From Xylocopa sonorina (lineage: Eukaryota; Arthropoda; Insecta; Hymenoptera; Apidae), in the NCBI RefSeq assembly GCF_050948175.1, contig NW_027490135.1:434001-498000 (forward strand): DNA of 64,000 bases. The letters run 5' to 3'. The position numbers and the translations under genes are program-made. A model generated the notes under the pieces. That model did not search any database. It was not told the origin of the DNA and was given only the letters and a program-made list of their open reading frames with translations. Positions 54,046 through 64,000 of this stretch are shown here, in pieces; the first letter of the stretch is position 1; each line of letters opens with the position of its first letter.

Positions 54046-55345
54046 TCGCATCTCTTTTTTGAGTTTCATGATAAGATATAATATTCATTGCGAAGTGTCA
54101 TGTAAACCTCGTATTCACTTCAAAAGAGTGCAAATGCGACACTTCCTTGCACGGAAATAGCGTTTGCAGATGTCTACGTATCGTAGCAATAGGGTTCTAA
54201 TGCTTCTTAAAACGCGATATCGCATTTCACTTCTATGTTTCATGATAAGATATAACACTCATTGCGAAGTGTCATGTAAACCTCGTATTTACTTCGAATG
54301 AATGTAAATGCGACACTTCCTTTCAAAGAAATAGCGTTTGCAGATGTCTACGTATCGTAGCAATAGAGTTCTAACGCTTCTTGAAGCGCGATATAGCATC
54401 TCTTTTCTGAGTTTCATGATAAGATATAATATTCACTGCGAAGTGTCATGTAAACCTCGTATTCACTTCAAAAGAGTGTAAATGCGACACTTCCTTGCAA
54501 GGAAATAGCGTTTGCAGATGTCTACGTATCGTAGCCATAGAGTTCTAACGCTTCTTGAAACGCGATATCGCATCTCTTTTCTGAGTTTCATGATAAGATA
54601 TAATATTCACTGCGAAGTGTCATGTAAACCTCGTATTCACTTCAAAATAGTGTAAATGCGACACTTCCTTGCAAGGAAATAGCGTTTGCAAATGTCTACG
54701 TATCGTAGCAATAGAGTTCTAATGCCTCTTAAAACGCGATATCGCATTTCACTTCTATGTTTCATGATAAGATATAACATTCATTGCGAAGTGTCATGTA
54801 AACCTCGTATTTACTTCAAATGAATGTAAATGCGACACTTCCTTTCAAGGAATTAGCGTTTGCAGATGTCTACGTATCGTAGCAACGGAGTTCCAATGCT
54901 TCTTAAAACGCGATATCGCATCTCATTTCTATGTTTCATGGTAAGATATAATATGATTTGCGAAGCGTTATGTATTCCTCGTCTACACTTCAAATGAATG
55001 TAAATGCGAACCTTCCTTGCAAGGAAATAGCGTTTGCAGATGTCTACGTATCGTAGCAATAGAGTCCTAATGCTTCTTAAAAGGCGATATCGCATTTCAC
55101 TTCTATGTTTCATGATAAGATATAACATTCATTGCGAAGTGTCATGTAAACCTCGTATTTACTTCCAATGAATGTAAATGCGACACTTCCTTGCAAGGAA
55201 ATAGCGCTTGCAGATGTCTACGTATCGTAGCAATAGAGTTCTAATGCTTCATAAAACGCGATATCGATTTTCACATCTATGTTTCATGATAAGATATAAC
55301 ATTCATTGCGAAGTGTCATATAAACCTCGTATTTACTTCGAATGA
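54046..55345. repeat. Island of divergent monomers
   Basis: Seven monomers of a clearly different subtype, with one ordinary monomer (about 54,960) among them. All seven read ATTCA(C/T)TGCGAAGTGTCATG or a close variant followed by AAACCTCGTAT and TTTACTTC or TTCACTTC, instead of TATTCCTCGTCTACACTTC. Several read TCTCTTTTCTGAGTTTC. Length remains 174 bp and register is kept. The ATTCATTGCG feature is shared with some monomers of region A and of segment Q. It could be an older, less homogenised family surviving inside the array. Confidence 0.92.
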
Positions 55346-56291
55346 ATGTAAATGCGACACTTCCTTGCAAGGAAATAGCGTTTGCAGATGTCAACGTATC
55401 GTAGCAATAGAGTTCTTATGATTCTTAAAACGCGATATCGCATCTCATTTCTATGATTCATGGTAAGATATAATATGATTTGCGAAGTGTTATGTATTCC
55501 TCGTCTACACTTCAAATGAATGTAAATGCGACATTTCCTTGCTAGGAAATAGCGTCTGCAGATGTCTAGGTATCGTAGCGATAGAGTTCTAATGCTTATT
55601 AAAACGCGATATCGCATCTCATTTCTATGTTTCATGGTAAGATATAATATGATTTGCGAAGTGTCATGTATTCCTCGTCTACACTTCAAATGAATGTAAA
55701 TGCGACACTTCCTTGCTAGGAAATAGCGCCTGCAGATGTCTAGGTATCGTAGCAATAGAGTTCAAATGCTTCCTAAGACGCGATATCGCATCTCATTTCT
55801 ATGTTTCATGATAAGATATAATATTCATTGCGAAGTGTTATGTATTCCTCGTCTACACTTCAAATGAATGTGAATGCGACACTTCCTCGCTAGGAAATAG
55901 CGTTTGCAGATGTCTACGTATCGTAGCTATAGTGATCTTATGATTCTTACAACGCGATATCGTATCTCATTTCTATGTTTCATGGTAAGATATAATATGA
56001 TTTGCGAAGTGCTATGCATTCCTCGTCTGCGCTTCATATGAATGTAAATGCGACACTTCCTTGAAAGGAAATAGCGTTTGCAGATGTCTACGTATCGTGG
56101 CAATAGATTTCTAATGCTTCTTAAAACGCGATATCGCATCTCATTTCTATGTTTCATGGTAAGATATAATATGATTTGCGAAGTGTCATGTATTCCTCGT
56201 CTACACTTCAAATGAATGTAAATGCGACATTTCCTTGCTAGGAAATAGCGTTTGCAGATGTCTACCTACCGTAGCAATATAGTTCTAATGC
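55346..56291. repeat. Mixed monomers between the divergent island and F2
   Basis: About five and a half monomers of ordinary type. The unit near 55,811-55,955 (ATTCATTGCG, then TCGCTAGG, then AGTGATCTTATG with TTACAACG) matches segment Q at about 34,075-34,215 and 41,380-41,520. The GCGCCTGCAG monomer near 55,726 matches those near 53,117 and 61,465. The block shows exchange between distant parts of the array. Confidence 0.83.
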
Positions 56292-56351
56292 TTCTTAAAA
56301 CGCGAAATCGCATCTCATTTCTATGTTTCATGGTAAGATATAATATGATTT

Positions 56352-56525
56352 GCGAAGTGTTATGTATTCCTCGTCTACACTTCAAATGAATGTAAATGCG
56401 ACATTTCCTTGCTAGGAAATAGCGTCTGCAGATGTCTAGGTATCGTAGCGATATAGTTCTAATGCTTCTTAAAACGCGATATCGCATCTCATTTCTATGT
56501 TTCATGGTAAGATATAATATGATTT
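56352..56525. repeat. Representative 174-bp monomer, near consensus
   Basis: This is a typical full-length unit, starting at GCGAAG. Recognisable parts, by position in the monomer: GCGAAGTG at 1-8; TTCAAATGAA at 30-39, which becomes the perfect palindrome TTCATATGAA in many copies; an imperfect or perfect 14-bp palindrome at 54-67; TCTGCAGA or TTTGCAGA at 74-81; CTACG-TAT-CGTAG dyad at 85-97 in the TACG variants; the palindrome GCGATATCGC at 125-134; and the AT-rich stretch TATAATAT at 162-169. Most differences between monomers fall at about eight recurring variable sites, so monomers can be sorted into haplotypes. Confidence 0.95.
56476..56485. other. 10-bp palindrome GCGATATCGC, in most monomers
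   Basis: Perfect inverted repeat at monomer positions 125-134, containing an EcoRV-type GATATC core. It is the most constant symmetrical element of the monomer. Variants are GCGACATCGC, GAGATATTGC and ACAATATCGC. With one GATATC per monomer, digestion would be expected to give a 174-bp ladder. Confidence 0.85.
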
Positions 56526-59140
56526 GCGAAGTGTGTGTATTCTACGTCTACACTTCAAATGAATGTAAATGCGACACTTCCTTGCAAGGAAATAGCGTTT
56601 GCAGATGTCTACGTATCGTAGCAATAGATTTCTAATGCTTCTTAGAACGCGATATCGCATCTCATTTCTATGTTTCATGGTAAGATATAATATGATTTGC
56701 GAAGTGTAATGTATTCCTCGTCTACACTTGAAATGAATGTAAATGCGACACTTCCTTGCTAGGAAATAGCGTCTGCAGATGTCTAGGTATCGTAGCAATA
56801 GAGTTCAAATGCTTCCTAAAACGCGATATCGCATGTCATTCCTATTGTTCATGGTAAGATATAATATGATTTGCGAAGTGTTATGTATTTCTCGACTGCA
56901 CTTCAAATGAATGTAAATGCGACACTTCCTTGCAAGGAAATAGGGTTTGCAGATGTCTACGTATCGTAGCAGTAAAGTTCTTATGATTCTTAAAACGCGA
57001 CATCGCATCTCATTTCTATGTTTCATGGTAAGATATAATATGATTTGCGAAGTGTTATGTATTCCTCGTCTACACTTCAAATGAATGTAAATGCGACATT
57101 TCCTTGCTAGGAAATAGCGTTTGCAGATGTCTACCTATCGTAGCAATAGAGTTCTAATGCTTCTTAAAACGCGATATCGCATCTCATTTCTATGTTTCAT
57201 GGTAAGATATAATATGATTTGCGAAGTGCTATGCATTCCTCGTCTGCACTTCATATGAATGTAAATGCGACACTTCCTTGAAAGGAAATAGCGTTTGCAG
57301 ATGTCTACCTATCGTAGCAGTAGAGTTCTAATGATTATTAAAACGCGATATCGCATCTCATTTCTATGTTTCATGGTAAAATATAATATGATTTGCGAAA
57401 TGTTATGTATTCCTCGTCTACACTTCAAATGAATGTAAATGCGACACTTCCATGCTAGAAAATAGCGTCTGCAGATGTCTAGGTATCGTAGCGATAGAGC
57501 TCTAATGCTTCTTAAAGCGCGATATCGCACCACATTTCTATGTTTCATGGTAAGATATAATATGATTTGCGAAGTGTTATGTATTCCTCGTCTACACTTC
57601 AAATGAATGTAAATGCGACACTTCCTTGCAAAGAAATAGCGTTTGCAGATGTCTAGGCATCGTAGCAATAGAGTTCTAATACTTCTTAAAACGTGATATC
57701 GCACCTCATTTCCATGTTTCATGGTAAGATATAATATGATTTGCGAAGTGTTATGTCTTCCTCGTCTACACTTCAAATGAATGTAAATGCGACATTTCCT
57801 TGCTAGGAAATAGCGTTTGCAGATGTCTACCTATCGTAGCAATAGAGTTCTAATGCTTCTTAAAACGCGATATCGCATCTCATTTATATGTTTCATGGTA
57901 AGATATAATATGATTTGCGAAGTGCTATGCATTCCTCGTCTACACTTCATATGAATGTAAATGCGACACTTCCTTGAAAGCAAATAGCGTTTGCAGACGT
58001 CTACCTATATTAGCAGTAGAGTTCTAATGCTTATTAAAACGCGATATCGCATCTCATTTCTATGTTTCATGGTAAGATATAATATGATTTGCGAAGTGTG
58101 TGTATTCCACGTCTACACTTCATATGAATGTAAATGCGACACTTCCTTGCAAAGAAATAGCATTTGCAGATGTCTACGTATCGTAGCAATGGATTTCTAA
58201 TGCTTCTTAGAACGCGATATCGCATCTCATTTCTATGTTTCATGGTAAGATATAACATGATTTGCGAAGTGTTATGTATTTCTCGACTGCACTTCAAATG
58301 AATGTAAATGCGACACTTCCTTGCAATAAAATAGCGTTTGCAGTTGTCTACGTATCGTAGCAATAGAGTTCTTATGATTCTTAAAACGCGATATCGCATC
58401 CCATTTCTATGTTTCATGGTAAGATATAATATGATTTGCGAAGCGTTATGTATTCCTCGTCTACACTTCAAATGAATGTAAATGCGACATTTCCATGCTA
58501 GGAAATAGCGTCTGCAGATGTCTAGGTATCGTAGCGATAGAGTTCTAATGCTTCTTAAAACGCGATATCGCATCTCATTTCTATGTTTCATGGTAAGATA
58601 TAATATGATTTGCGAAGTGTTATGTATTCCTCGTCTACACGTCAAATGAATGTGAATGCGACGCTTCCTTGCAAGGAAATAGCGTTTGCAGATGTCTACG
58701 TACCGTAGCAATAGAGTTCTAATGCTTCTTAAAACGCGTTATCGCACCTCATTTCCATGTTTCATGGTAAGATATAATATGATTTGCGAAGTGTTACGTA
58801 TTCCTCGTCTACACTTCAAATGAATGTAAATGCGACACTTGCTTGAAAGGAAATAGCGTCTGCAGATGTCTAGGTATCGTAGCGATAGAGTTCTAATGCT
58901 TCTCAAAACACAATATCGCATCTCATTTCTATGTTTCATGGTAAGATATAATATGATTTGCGAAGTGTGATGTATTCTTCGTCTACACTTCAAATGAATG
59001 TAAATGCGACACTTCCTTGAAAGAAAATAGCGTTTGCAGATGTCCACCTATCGTAGCAGTAGAGTTCTAATGCTTATTAAAACGCGATATCGCATCTCAT
59101 TTCTATGTTTCATGGTAAGATATAATATGATTTGCGAAGT

Positions 59141-60204
59141 GACATGTATTCCTCGTCTACACTTCAAATGAATGTAAATGCGAACCTTCCTTGCAAAGAA
59201 ATAGCGTTTGCAGATGTCTACGTGTCGTAGCAATAGATATCTAATGCTTCTTAAATCGCGATATCGCATCTCATTTCTATGTTTCATGGTAAGATATAAT
59301 ATGATTTGCGAAGTGTTATGTATTCCTCGTCTACACTTCAAATGAATGTGAATGCGACACTTCCTCGCTAGGAAATAGCGTTTGCAGATGTCTACGTATC
59401 GTAGCAATAAAGTTCTTATGATTCTTAGAACGCGATATTGCATCTCATTTCTATGTTTCATGGTAAGATATAATATGATTTGCGAAGTGTTATGTATTCC
59501 TCGTCTACACTTCAAAGGAATGTAAATGCGACACTTCCTTGCAAGGAAAGAGCGTTTGCAGATGTCTACGTATCGTAGAAATAGAGTTCTTATGATTCTT
59601 AAAACGCGATATCGCATCCCATTTCTATGTTTCATGGTAAGATATAATATGATTTGCGAAGTTTTATGTACTCCTCGTCTACACTTCAAATGAATGTAAA
59701 TGCGACACTTGCTTGAAAGGAAATAGCGTCTGCAGATGGCTAGGTATCGTAGCGAGTGAGTTCTAATGCTTCTTGAAGCGCGATATCGCACCTCATTTCT
59801 ATGTTTCATGGTAAGATATAATATGATTTGTGAAGTGTTATGTATTCCAAGTCTACACTTCAAATGAATGAAAATGCGACACTTCCTTGCAAAGAAATAG
59901 CGTTTGCAGATGTCTACGCATCGTAGCAATAGAGTTCTAATGCTTCTTAAAACGTGATATCGCACCTCATTTCCATGTTTCATGGTAAGATATAATATGA
60001 TTTGCGAAGTGTTATGTATTCCTCGTCTACACTCCAAATGAATGTAAATGCGACATTTCCTTGCTTGGAAATAGCGTTTGCAGATGTCTACCTATCGTAG
60101 CAATAGAGTTCTAATGCTTCTTAAAACGCGATATCCCATCTCATTTCTATGTTTCATGGTAAGATATAATATGATTTGCGAAGTGTGTGTATTCCACGTC
60201 TACA
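59141..60204. repeat. Segment G, copy G2
   Basis: Matches G3 at offset 2,434 (14 x 174 minus 2). Order: GCGAACCTTCC, GATATCTAATG, GAACGCGATATTGC, CAAAGGAATG, TTTTATGTACTCC with TTGAAAGG, TGGCTAGG with GCGAGTGAG, TTCCAAGTC, CTACGCATCG and TTGCTTGGAAATAG. Unlike G1 it runs straight on, through a 173-bp monomer (60,180), into F3 with no divergent island. Confidence 0.88.
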
Positions 60205-61390
60205 CTTCATATGAATGTAAATGCGACACTTCCTTGAAAGGAAATAGCGTTTGCAGATGTCTACCTATCGTAGCAGTAGAGTTCTAATGCTTATTAAAAC
60301 GCGATATCGCATCTCATTTCTATGTTTCATGGTAAAATATAATATGATTTGCGAAATGTTATGTATTCCTCGTCTACACTTCAAATGAATGTAAATGCGA
60401 CACTTCCATGCTAGAAAATAGCGTCTGCAGATGTCTAGGTATCGTAGCGATAGAGCTCTAATGCTTCTTAAAGCGCGATATCGCACCACATTTCTATGTT
60501 TCATGGTAAGATATAATATGATTTGCGAAGTGTTATGTATTCCTCGTCTACACTTCAAATGAATGTAAATGCGACACTTCCTTGCAAAGAAATAGCGTTT
60601 GCAGATGTCTAGGCATCGTAGCAATAGAGTTCTAATACTTCTTAAAACGTGATATCGCACCTCATTTCCATGTTTCATGGTAAGATATAATATGATTTGC
60701 GAAGTGTTATGTCTTCCTCGTCTACACTTCAAATGAATGTAAATGCGACATTTCCTTGCTAGGAAATAGCGTTTGCAGATGTCTACCTATCGTAGCAATA
60801 GAGTTCTAATGCTTCTTAAAACGCGATATCGCATCTCATTTATATGTTTCATGGTAAGATATAATATGATTTGCGAAGTGCTATGCATTCCTCGTCTACA
60901 CTTCATATGAATGTAAATGCGACACTTCCTTGAAAGCAAATGGCGTTTGCAGACGTCTACCTATATTAGCAGTAGAGTTCTAATGCTTATTAAAACGCGA
61001 TATCGCATCTCATTTCTATGTTTCATGGTAAGATATAATATGATTTGCGAAGTGTGTGTATTCCACGTCTACACTTCATATGAATGTAAATGCGACACTT
61101 CCTTGCAAAGAAATAGCATTTGCAGATGTCTACGTATCGTAGCAATGGATTTCTAATGCTTCTTAGAACGCGATATCGCATCTCATTTCTATGTTTCATG
61201 GTAAGATATAACATGATTTGCGAAGTGTTATGTATTCCTCGACTGCACTTCAAATGAATGTAAATGCGACACTTCCTTGCAATAAAATAGCGTTTGCAGA
61301 TGTCTACGTATCGTAGCAATAGAGTTCTTATGATTCTTAAAACGCGATATCGCATCTCATTTCTATGTTTCATGGTAAGATATAATATGA
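60205..61390. repeat. Segment F, copy F3 (shortened)
   Basis: Copy of 57,249-58,430 at offset 2,956 (17 x 174 minus 2), with CATGCTAGAAAATAG, TATGTCTTCC, CAGACGTCTACC and TTGCAATAAAATAG in order. The upstream third of F1/F2 is missing. A private change is AAATGGCGTTTG near 60,939. It contains the 173-bp monomer at 61,049. Confidence 0.88.
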
Positions 61391-62640
61391 TTTGCGAAGT
61401 GTCATGTATTCCACGTCTACACTTCAAATGAATGTGAATGCGACACTTCCTTGCTAGGAAATAGCGCCTGCAGATGTCTAGGTATCGTAGCAATATAGTT
61501 CAAATGCTTCTTAAAACGCGATATCGCATCTCATTTCTATGTTTCATGGTAAGATATAATATGATTTGCGAAGCGTTATGTATTCCTCGTCTACACTTCA
61601 AATGAATGTAAATACGAACCTTCCTTGCAAAGAAATAGCGTTTGCAGATGTCTACGTGTCGTAGCAATAGATATCTAATGCTTCTTAAATCGCGATATCG
61701 CATCCCATTTCTATGTTTCATGGTAAGATATAATATGATTTGCGAAGTGTTATGTATTCCTCGTCTACACTTCAAATGAATGTGAATGCGACACTTCCTC
61801 GCTAGGAAATAGCGTTTGCAGATGTCTACGTATCGTAGCAATAAAGTTCTTATGATTCTTAGAACGCGATATTGCATCTCATTTCTATGTTTCATGGTAA
61901 GATATAATATGATTTGCGAAGTGTTATGTATTCCTCGTCTACACTTCAAAGGAATGTAAATGCGACACTTCCTTGCAAGGAAAGAGCGTTTGCAGATGTC
62001 TACGTATCGTAGAAATAGAGTTCTTATGATTCTTAAAACGCGATATCGCATCCCATTTCTATGTTTCATGGTAAGATATAATATGATTTGCGTAGTTTTA
62101 TGTACTCCTCGTCTACACTTCAAATGAATGTAAATGCGACACTTGCTTGAAAGGAAATAGCGTCTGCAGATGGCTAGGTATCGTAGCGAATGAGTTCTAA
62201 TGCTTCTTGAAGCGCGATATCGCACCTCATTTCTATGTTTCATGGTAAGATATAATATGATTTGTGAAGTGTTATGTATTCCAAGTCTACACTTCAAATG
62301 AATGTAAATGCGACACTTCCTTGCAAAGAAATAGCGTTTGCAGATGTCTACGCATCGTAGCAATAGAGTTCTAATGCTTCTTAAAACGTGATATCGCACC
62401 TCATTTCCATGTTTCATGGTAAGATATAATATGATTTGCGAAGTGTTATGTATTCCTCGTCTACACTTCAAATGAATGTAAATGCGACATTTCCTTGCTT
62501 GGAAATAGCGTTTGCAGATGTCTACCTATCGTAGCAATAGAGTTCTAATGCTTCTAAAAACGCGATATCGCATCTCATTTCTATGTTTCATGGTAAGATA
62601 TAATATGATTTGCGAAGTGTGTGTATTCCACGTCTACACT
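61391..62640. repeat. Segment G, copy G3
   Basis: The opening monomer (GTCATG, GCGCCTGCAG, GCAATATAG) matches the start of G1, and the rest matches G2 at offset 2,434. GCGAACC at G2 reads ATACGAACC here (about 61,612), and GAGTGAG reads GAATGAG (about 62,187). The GAATGAG form is shared with G4. It ends in the 173-bp monomer at 62,614. Confidence 0.88.
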
Positions 62641-63175
62641 TCATATGAATGTAAATGCGACACTTCCTTGCAAAGAAATAGCGTTTGCAGATGTCTACGT
62701 AACGTAGCAATGGATTTCTAATGCTTCTTAGAACGCGATATCGCTTCTCATTTCTATGTTTCATGATAAGATATAATATGATTTGCGAAGTGTTATGTAT
62801 TCCTCGACTGCACTTCAAATGAATGTAAATGCGACACTTCCTTGCAAGAAAATAGCGTTTGCAGATGTCTACTTATCGTAGCAATAGAGTTCTTATGATT
62901 CTTAGAACGCGATATCGCATCTCATTTCTATGTTTCATGATAAGATACAATATGATTTGCGAAGTGTTATGTATTTCTCGTCTACACTTCAAATGAATGT
63001 AAATGCGACACTTCCTTGCTAGGAAATAGCGTCTGCAGATGTCTAGGTGTCGTAGCGATAGAGTTCTAATGCTTCTTAAAACGCGATATCGCATCTCATT
63101 TCTATGTTTCATGGTAAGATATAATATGATTTGAGAAGTGTTATGTATTCCTCGTCTACACTTCAAATGAATGTA
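62641..63175. repeat. Ordinary F/G-type monomers
   Basis: About three monomers: CTACGTAACG with GGATTTC (about 62,696), CTCGACTGCAC (about 62,803) and TATTTCTCG (about 62,971), all known from elsewhere in the F/G region. No other feature is seen. Confidence 0.82.
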
Positions 63176-64000
63176 AATGCGACACTTGCTTGAAAGGAAA
63201 TAGCGTCTGCAGATGGCTAGGTATCGTAGCGATAGTGTTCTAATGCTTCTCAAAACACAATATCGCATCTCATTTCTATGTTTCATGGTAAGATATAATA
63301 TGATTTGCGAAGTGTGATGTATTCCTCGTCTACACTTCAAATGAATGTAAATGCGACACTTCCTTGAAAGGAAATAGCGTTTGCAGATGTCTACCTATCG
63401 TAGCAGTAGAGTTCTAATGCTTATTAAAACGCGATATCGCATCTCATTTCTATGTTTCATGGTAAGATATAATATGATTTGCGAAGTGTTATGTATTCCT
63501 CGTCTACACTTCAAATGAATGTAAATGCGACACTTCCTTGCTAGAAAATAGCGTCTGCAGATGTCTAGGTATCGTAGCGAATGAGTTCTAATGCTTCTTG
63601 AAGCGCGATATCGCACCTCATTTCTATGTTTCATGGTAAGATATAATATGATTTGCGAAGTGTTATGTATTCCAAGTCTACACTTCAAATGAATGTAAAT
63701 GCGACACTTCCTTGCAAAGAAATAGCGTTTGCAGATGTCTACGCATCGTAGCAATAGAGTTCTAATGCTTCTTAAAACGTGATATCGCACCTCATTTCCA
63801 TGTTTCATGGTAAGATATAATATGATTTGCGAAGTGTTATGTATTCCTCGTCTACACTTCAAATGAATGTAAATGCGACATTTCCTTGCTTGGAAATAGC
63901 GTTTGCAGATGTCTACCTATCGTAGCAATAGAGTTCTAATGCTTCTTAAAACGCGATATCTCATCTCATTTCTATGTTTCATGGTAAGATATAATATGAT
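63176..64000. repeat. Segment G, partial copy G4, running off the window
   Basis: Bases about 63,560-64,000 match about 62,169-62,609 at offset 1,391 (8 x 174 minus 1), with GAATGAG, TTCCAAGTC, CTACGCATCG and TTGCTTGGAAATAG in the same order. The final monomer reads GATATCTCATC instead of GATATCGCATC. The array continues past the window end without any sign of an edge. Confidence 0.88.

Larger units (their letters stand above)
56292..59140. repeat. Segment F, copy F2
   Basis: Copy of F1 at offset 6,262 over about 2.25 kb, then 6,088. Shared rare marks include CATGCTAGAAAATAG, TATGTCTTCC, CAGACGTCTACC and TTGCAATAAAATAG. Differences: CCTATTGTTCATGG near 56,841, GCAGTTGTC near 58,339 and TTGCAAGG near 56,583 in place of TTGCAAAG. 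It contains 173-bp monomers at 56,528 and 58,093. Confidence 0.9.
12872..62614. repeat. Recurrent 173-bp monomer allele (GAAGTGTGTGTATT)
   Basis: In these monomers GAAGTGTTATGTATT is replaced by GAAGTGTGTGTATT, a net loss of one base. Starts of GAAG in the eighteen examples: 12,872; 17,743; 32,532; 33,749; 41,053; 42,616; 46,269; 47,486; 48,703; 49,050; 49,571; 50,266; 51,831; 56,528; 58,093; 60,180; 61,049; 62,614. Most are followed by ATTCCACG or ATTCCAAG rather than ATTCCTCG. The allele is absent from the first 74 monomers. The frame shift it causes produces short plus-strand open frames with a recurring sequence. Confidence 0.95.
1..64000. repeat. Uninterrupted 174-bp tandem satellite array
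   Basis: The entire window is a head-to-tail array of a 174-bp monomer. The landmark GCGAAGTG and the core GCGATATCGC recur every 174 bp from end to end, for example GAAGTG at 170, 344, 5,738, 11,654 and 12,872. All monomers have the same orientation and I saw no inverted block. From the first landmark (extrapolated to -4) to the last (63,831) there are 367 steps. Composition is about 36% G+C. A monomer of about 170 bp, kilobase-scale higher-order repeats and the absence of genes or mobile elements are typical of centromeric or pericentromeric satellites in eukaryotes; that role is inferred. I do not recognise the family by name. Confidence 0.98.

Noticed and set aside
54046..55345. Transposable element insertion in the divergent island
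   Set aside because: Every unit is still recognisable as the 174-bp monomer in phase, with no terminal repeats, target duplication, poly-A tract or coding remnant.
56352..56525. Internal sub-repeat of 58 or 87 bp within the monomer
   Set aside because: GCGA words occur at monomer positions 1, 47 and 125 with unequal spacing, and the halves do not align convincingly. The 58-residue period is simply 174/3 codons.
12734..62721. Plus-strand open frames of 67-85 codons, many with the same sequence
   Set aside because: They appear only where a 173-bp deletion monomer joins two frames of the satellite. They are by-products of the indel allele.
361..63862. More than one hundred long minus-strand open frames encoding a basic repeated peptide
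   Set aside because: They are the same 58-codon satellite frame read through consecutive monomers. Variation between monomers changes residues freely (for example Met, Val, Leu or Ile at one position), frames open and close with single substitutions, and no start context, splice signal or domain is evident.
1..64000. TATAAT in every monomer as a bacterial -10 promoter or TATA box
   Set aside because: It is part of the AT-rich TATAATAT stretch of the satellite. There is no matching -35 element and no gene downstream; 367 identical promoters without genes is not credible.
1..64000. CRISPR array
   Set aside because: The repeat has no unique spacers; the entire 174-bp unit is conserved, and there are no cas genes.
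1..64000. Telomeric or subtelomeric repeats
   Set aside because: No runs of TTAGGG, TTAGG, TTTAGGG or their complements were seen, and the array does not end within the window.

Overview
The whole window is one uninterrupted tandem satellite DNA array. The repeat unit is 174 bp, about 36% G+C, always head-to-tail in the same orientation. Counting from the landmark GCGAAGTG, the window holds 367 complete repeat steps, and no unrelated sequence interrupts them. I found no protein gene, RNA gene, transposon, CRISPR array or microsatellite. Long open frames on the minus strand (up to 445 codons) arise because 174 is divisible by 3 and one minus-strand frame of the monomer has no stop. They are a 58-residue pseudo-peptide repeated, not genes.

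This is what a eukaryotic centromeric or pericentromeric heterochromatin block looks like: a near-nucleosomal AT-rich monomer, tens of kilobases of it, with higher-order repeats (HORs). I do not recognise the monomer family and cannot name the organism. A typical monomer carries 9 CpG dinucleotides, about 1.6 times the number expected from its base composition. That argues against a heavily CpG-methylated vertebrate or plant satellite and mildly favours an invertebrate. This is inference only.

Layout. Region A (1 to about 10,750) is two copies of a 32-monomer HOR (5,568 bp), the second with a 3-monomer insertion. A short transition of mixed monomers runs to about 12,117. Region B (12,118-21,859) is two tandem copies of a 28-monomer HOR (4,871 bp) in which I found only two base differences. 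Region C (about 21,830-32,300) is a mosaic of 12-, 18- and 23-monomer offsets built from B-type monomers. Region D/E (about 32,300-46,240) mixes a 10-monomer HOR (1,740 bp; three full and two partial copies) with duplicated P and Q segments. Region F/G (46,240-64,000) has four copies of an F segment and four of a G segment, plus one island of clearly divergent monomers at about 54,046-55,345.

Length bookkeeping closes exactly. From the first landmark (extrapolated to -4) to the last (63,831) the span is 367 x 174 minus 23 bp. Four recurrent indel alleles explain the 23 bp: eighteen 1-bp deletions, three 2-bp deletions, two other 1-bp deletions and three 1-bp insertions. Each allele recurs at HOR spacing, so these changes spread by segmental duplication rather than arising independently. 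Segment boundaries are approximate, because neighbouring segments are made of the same monomer family.
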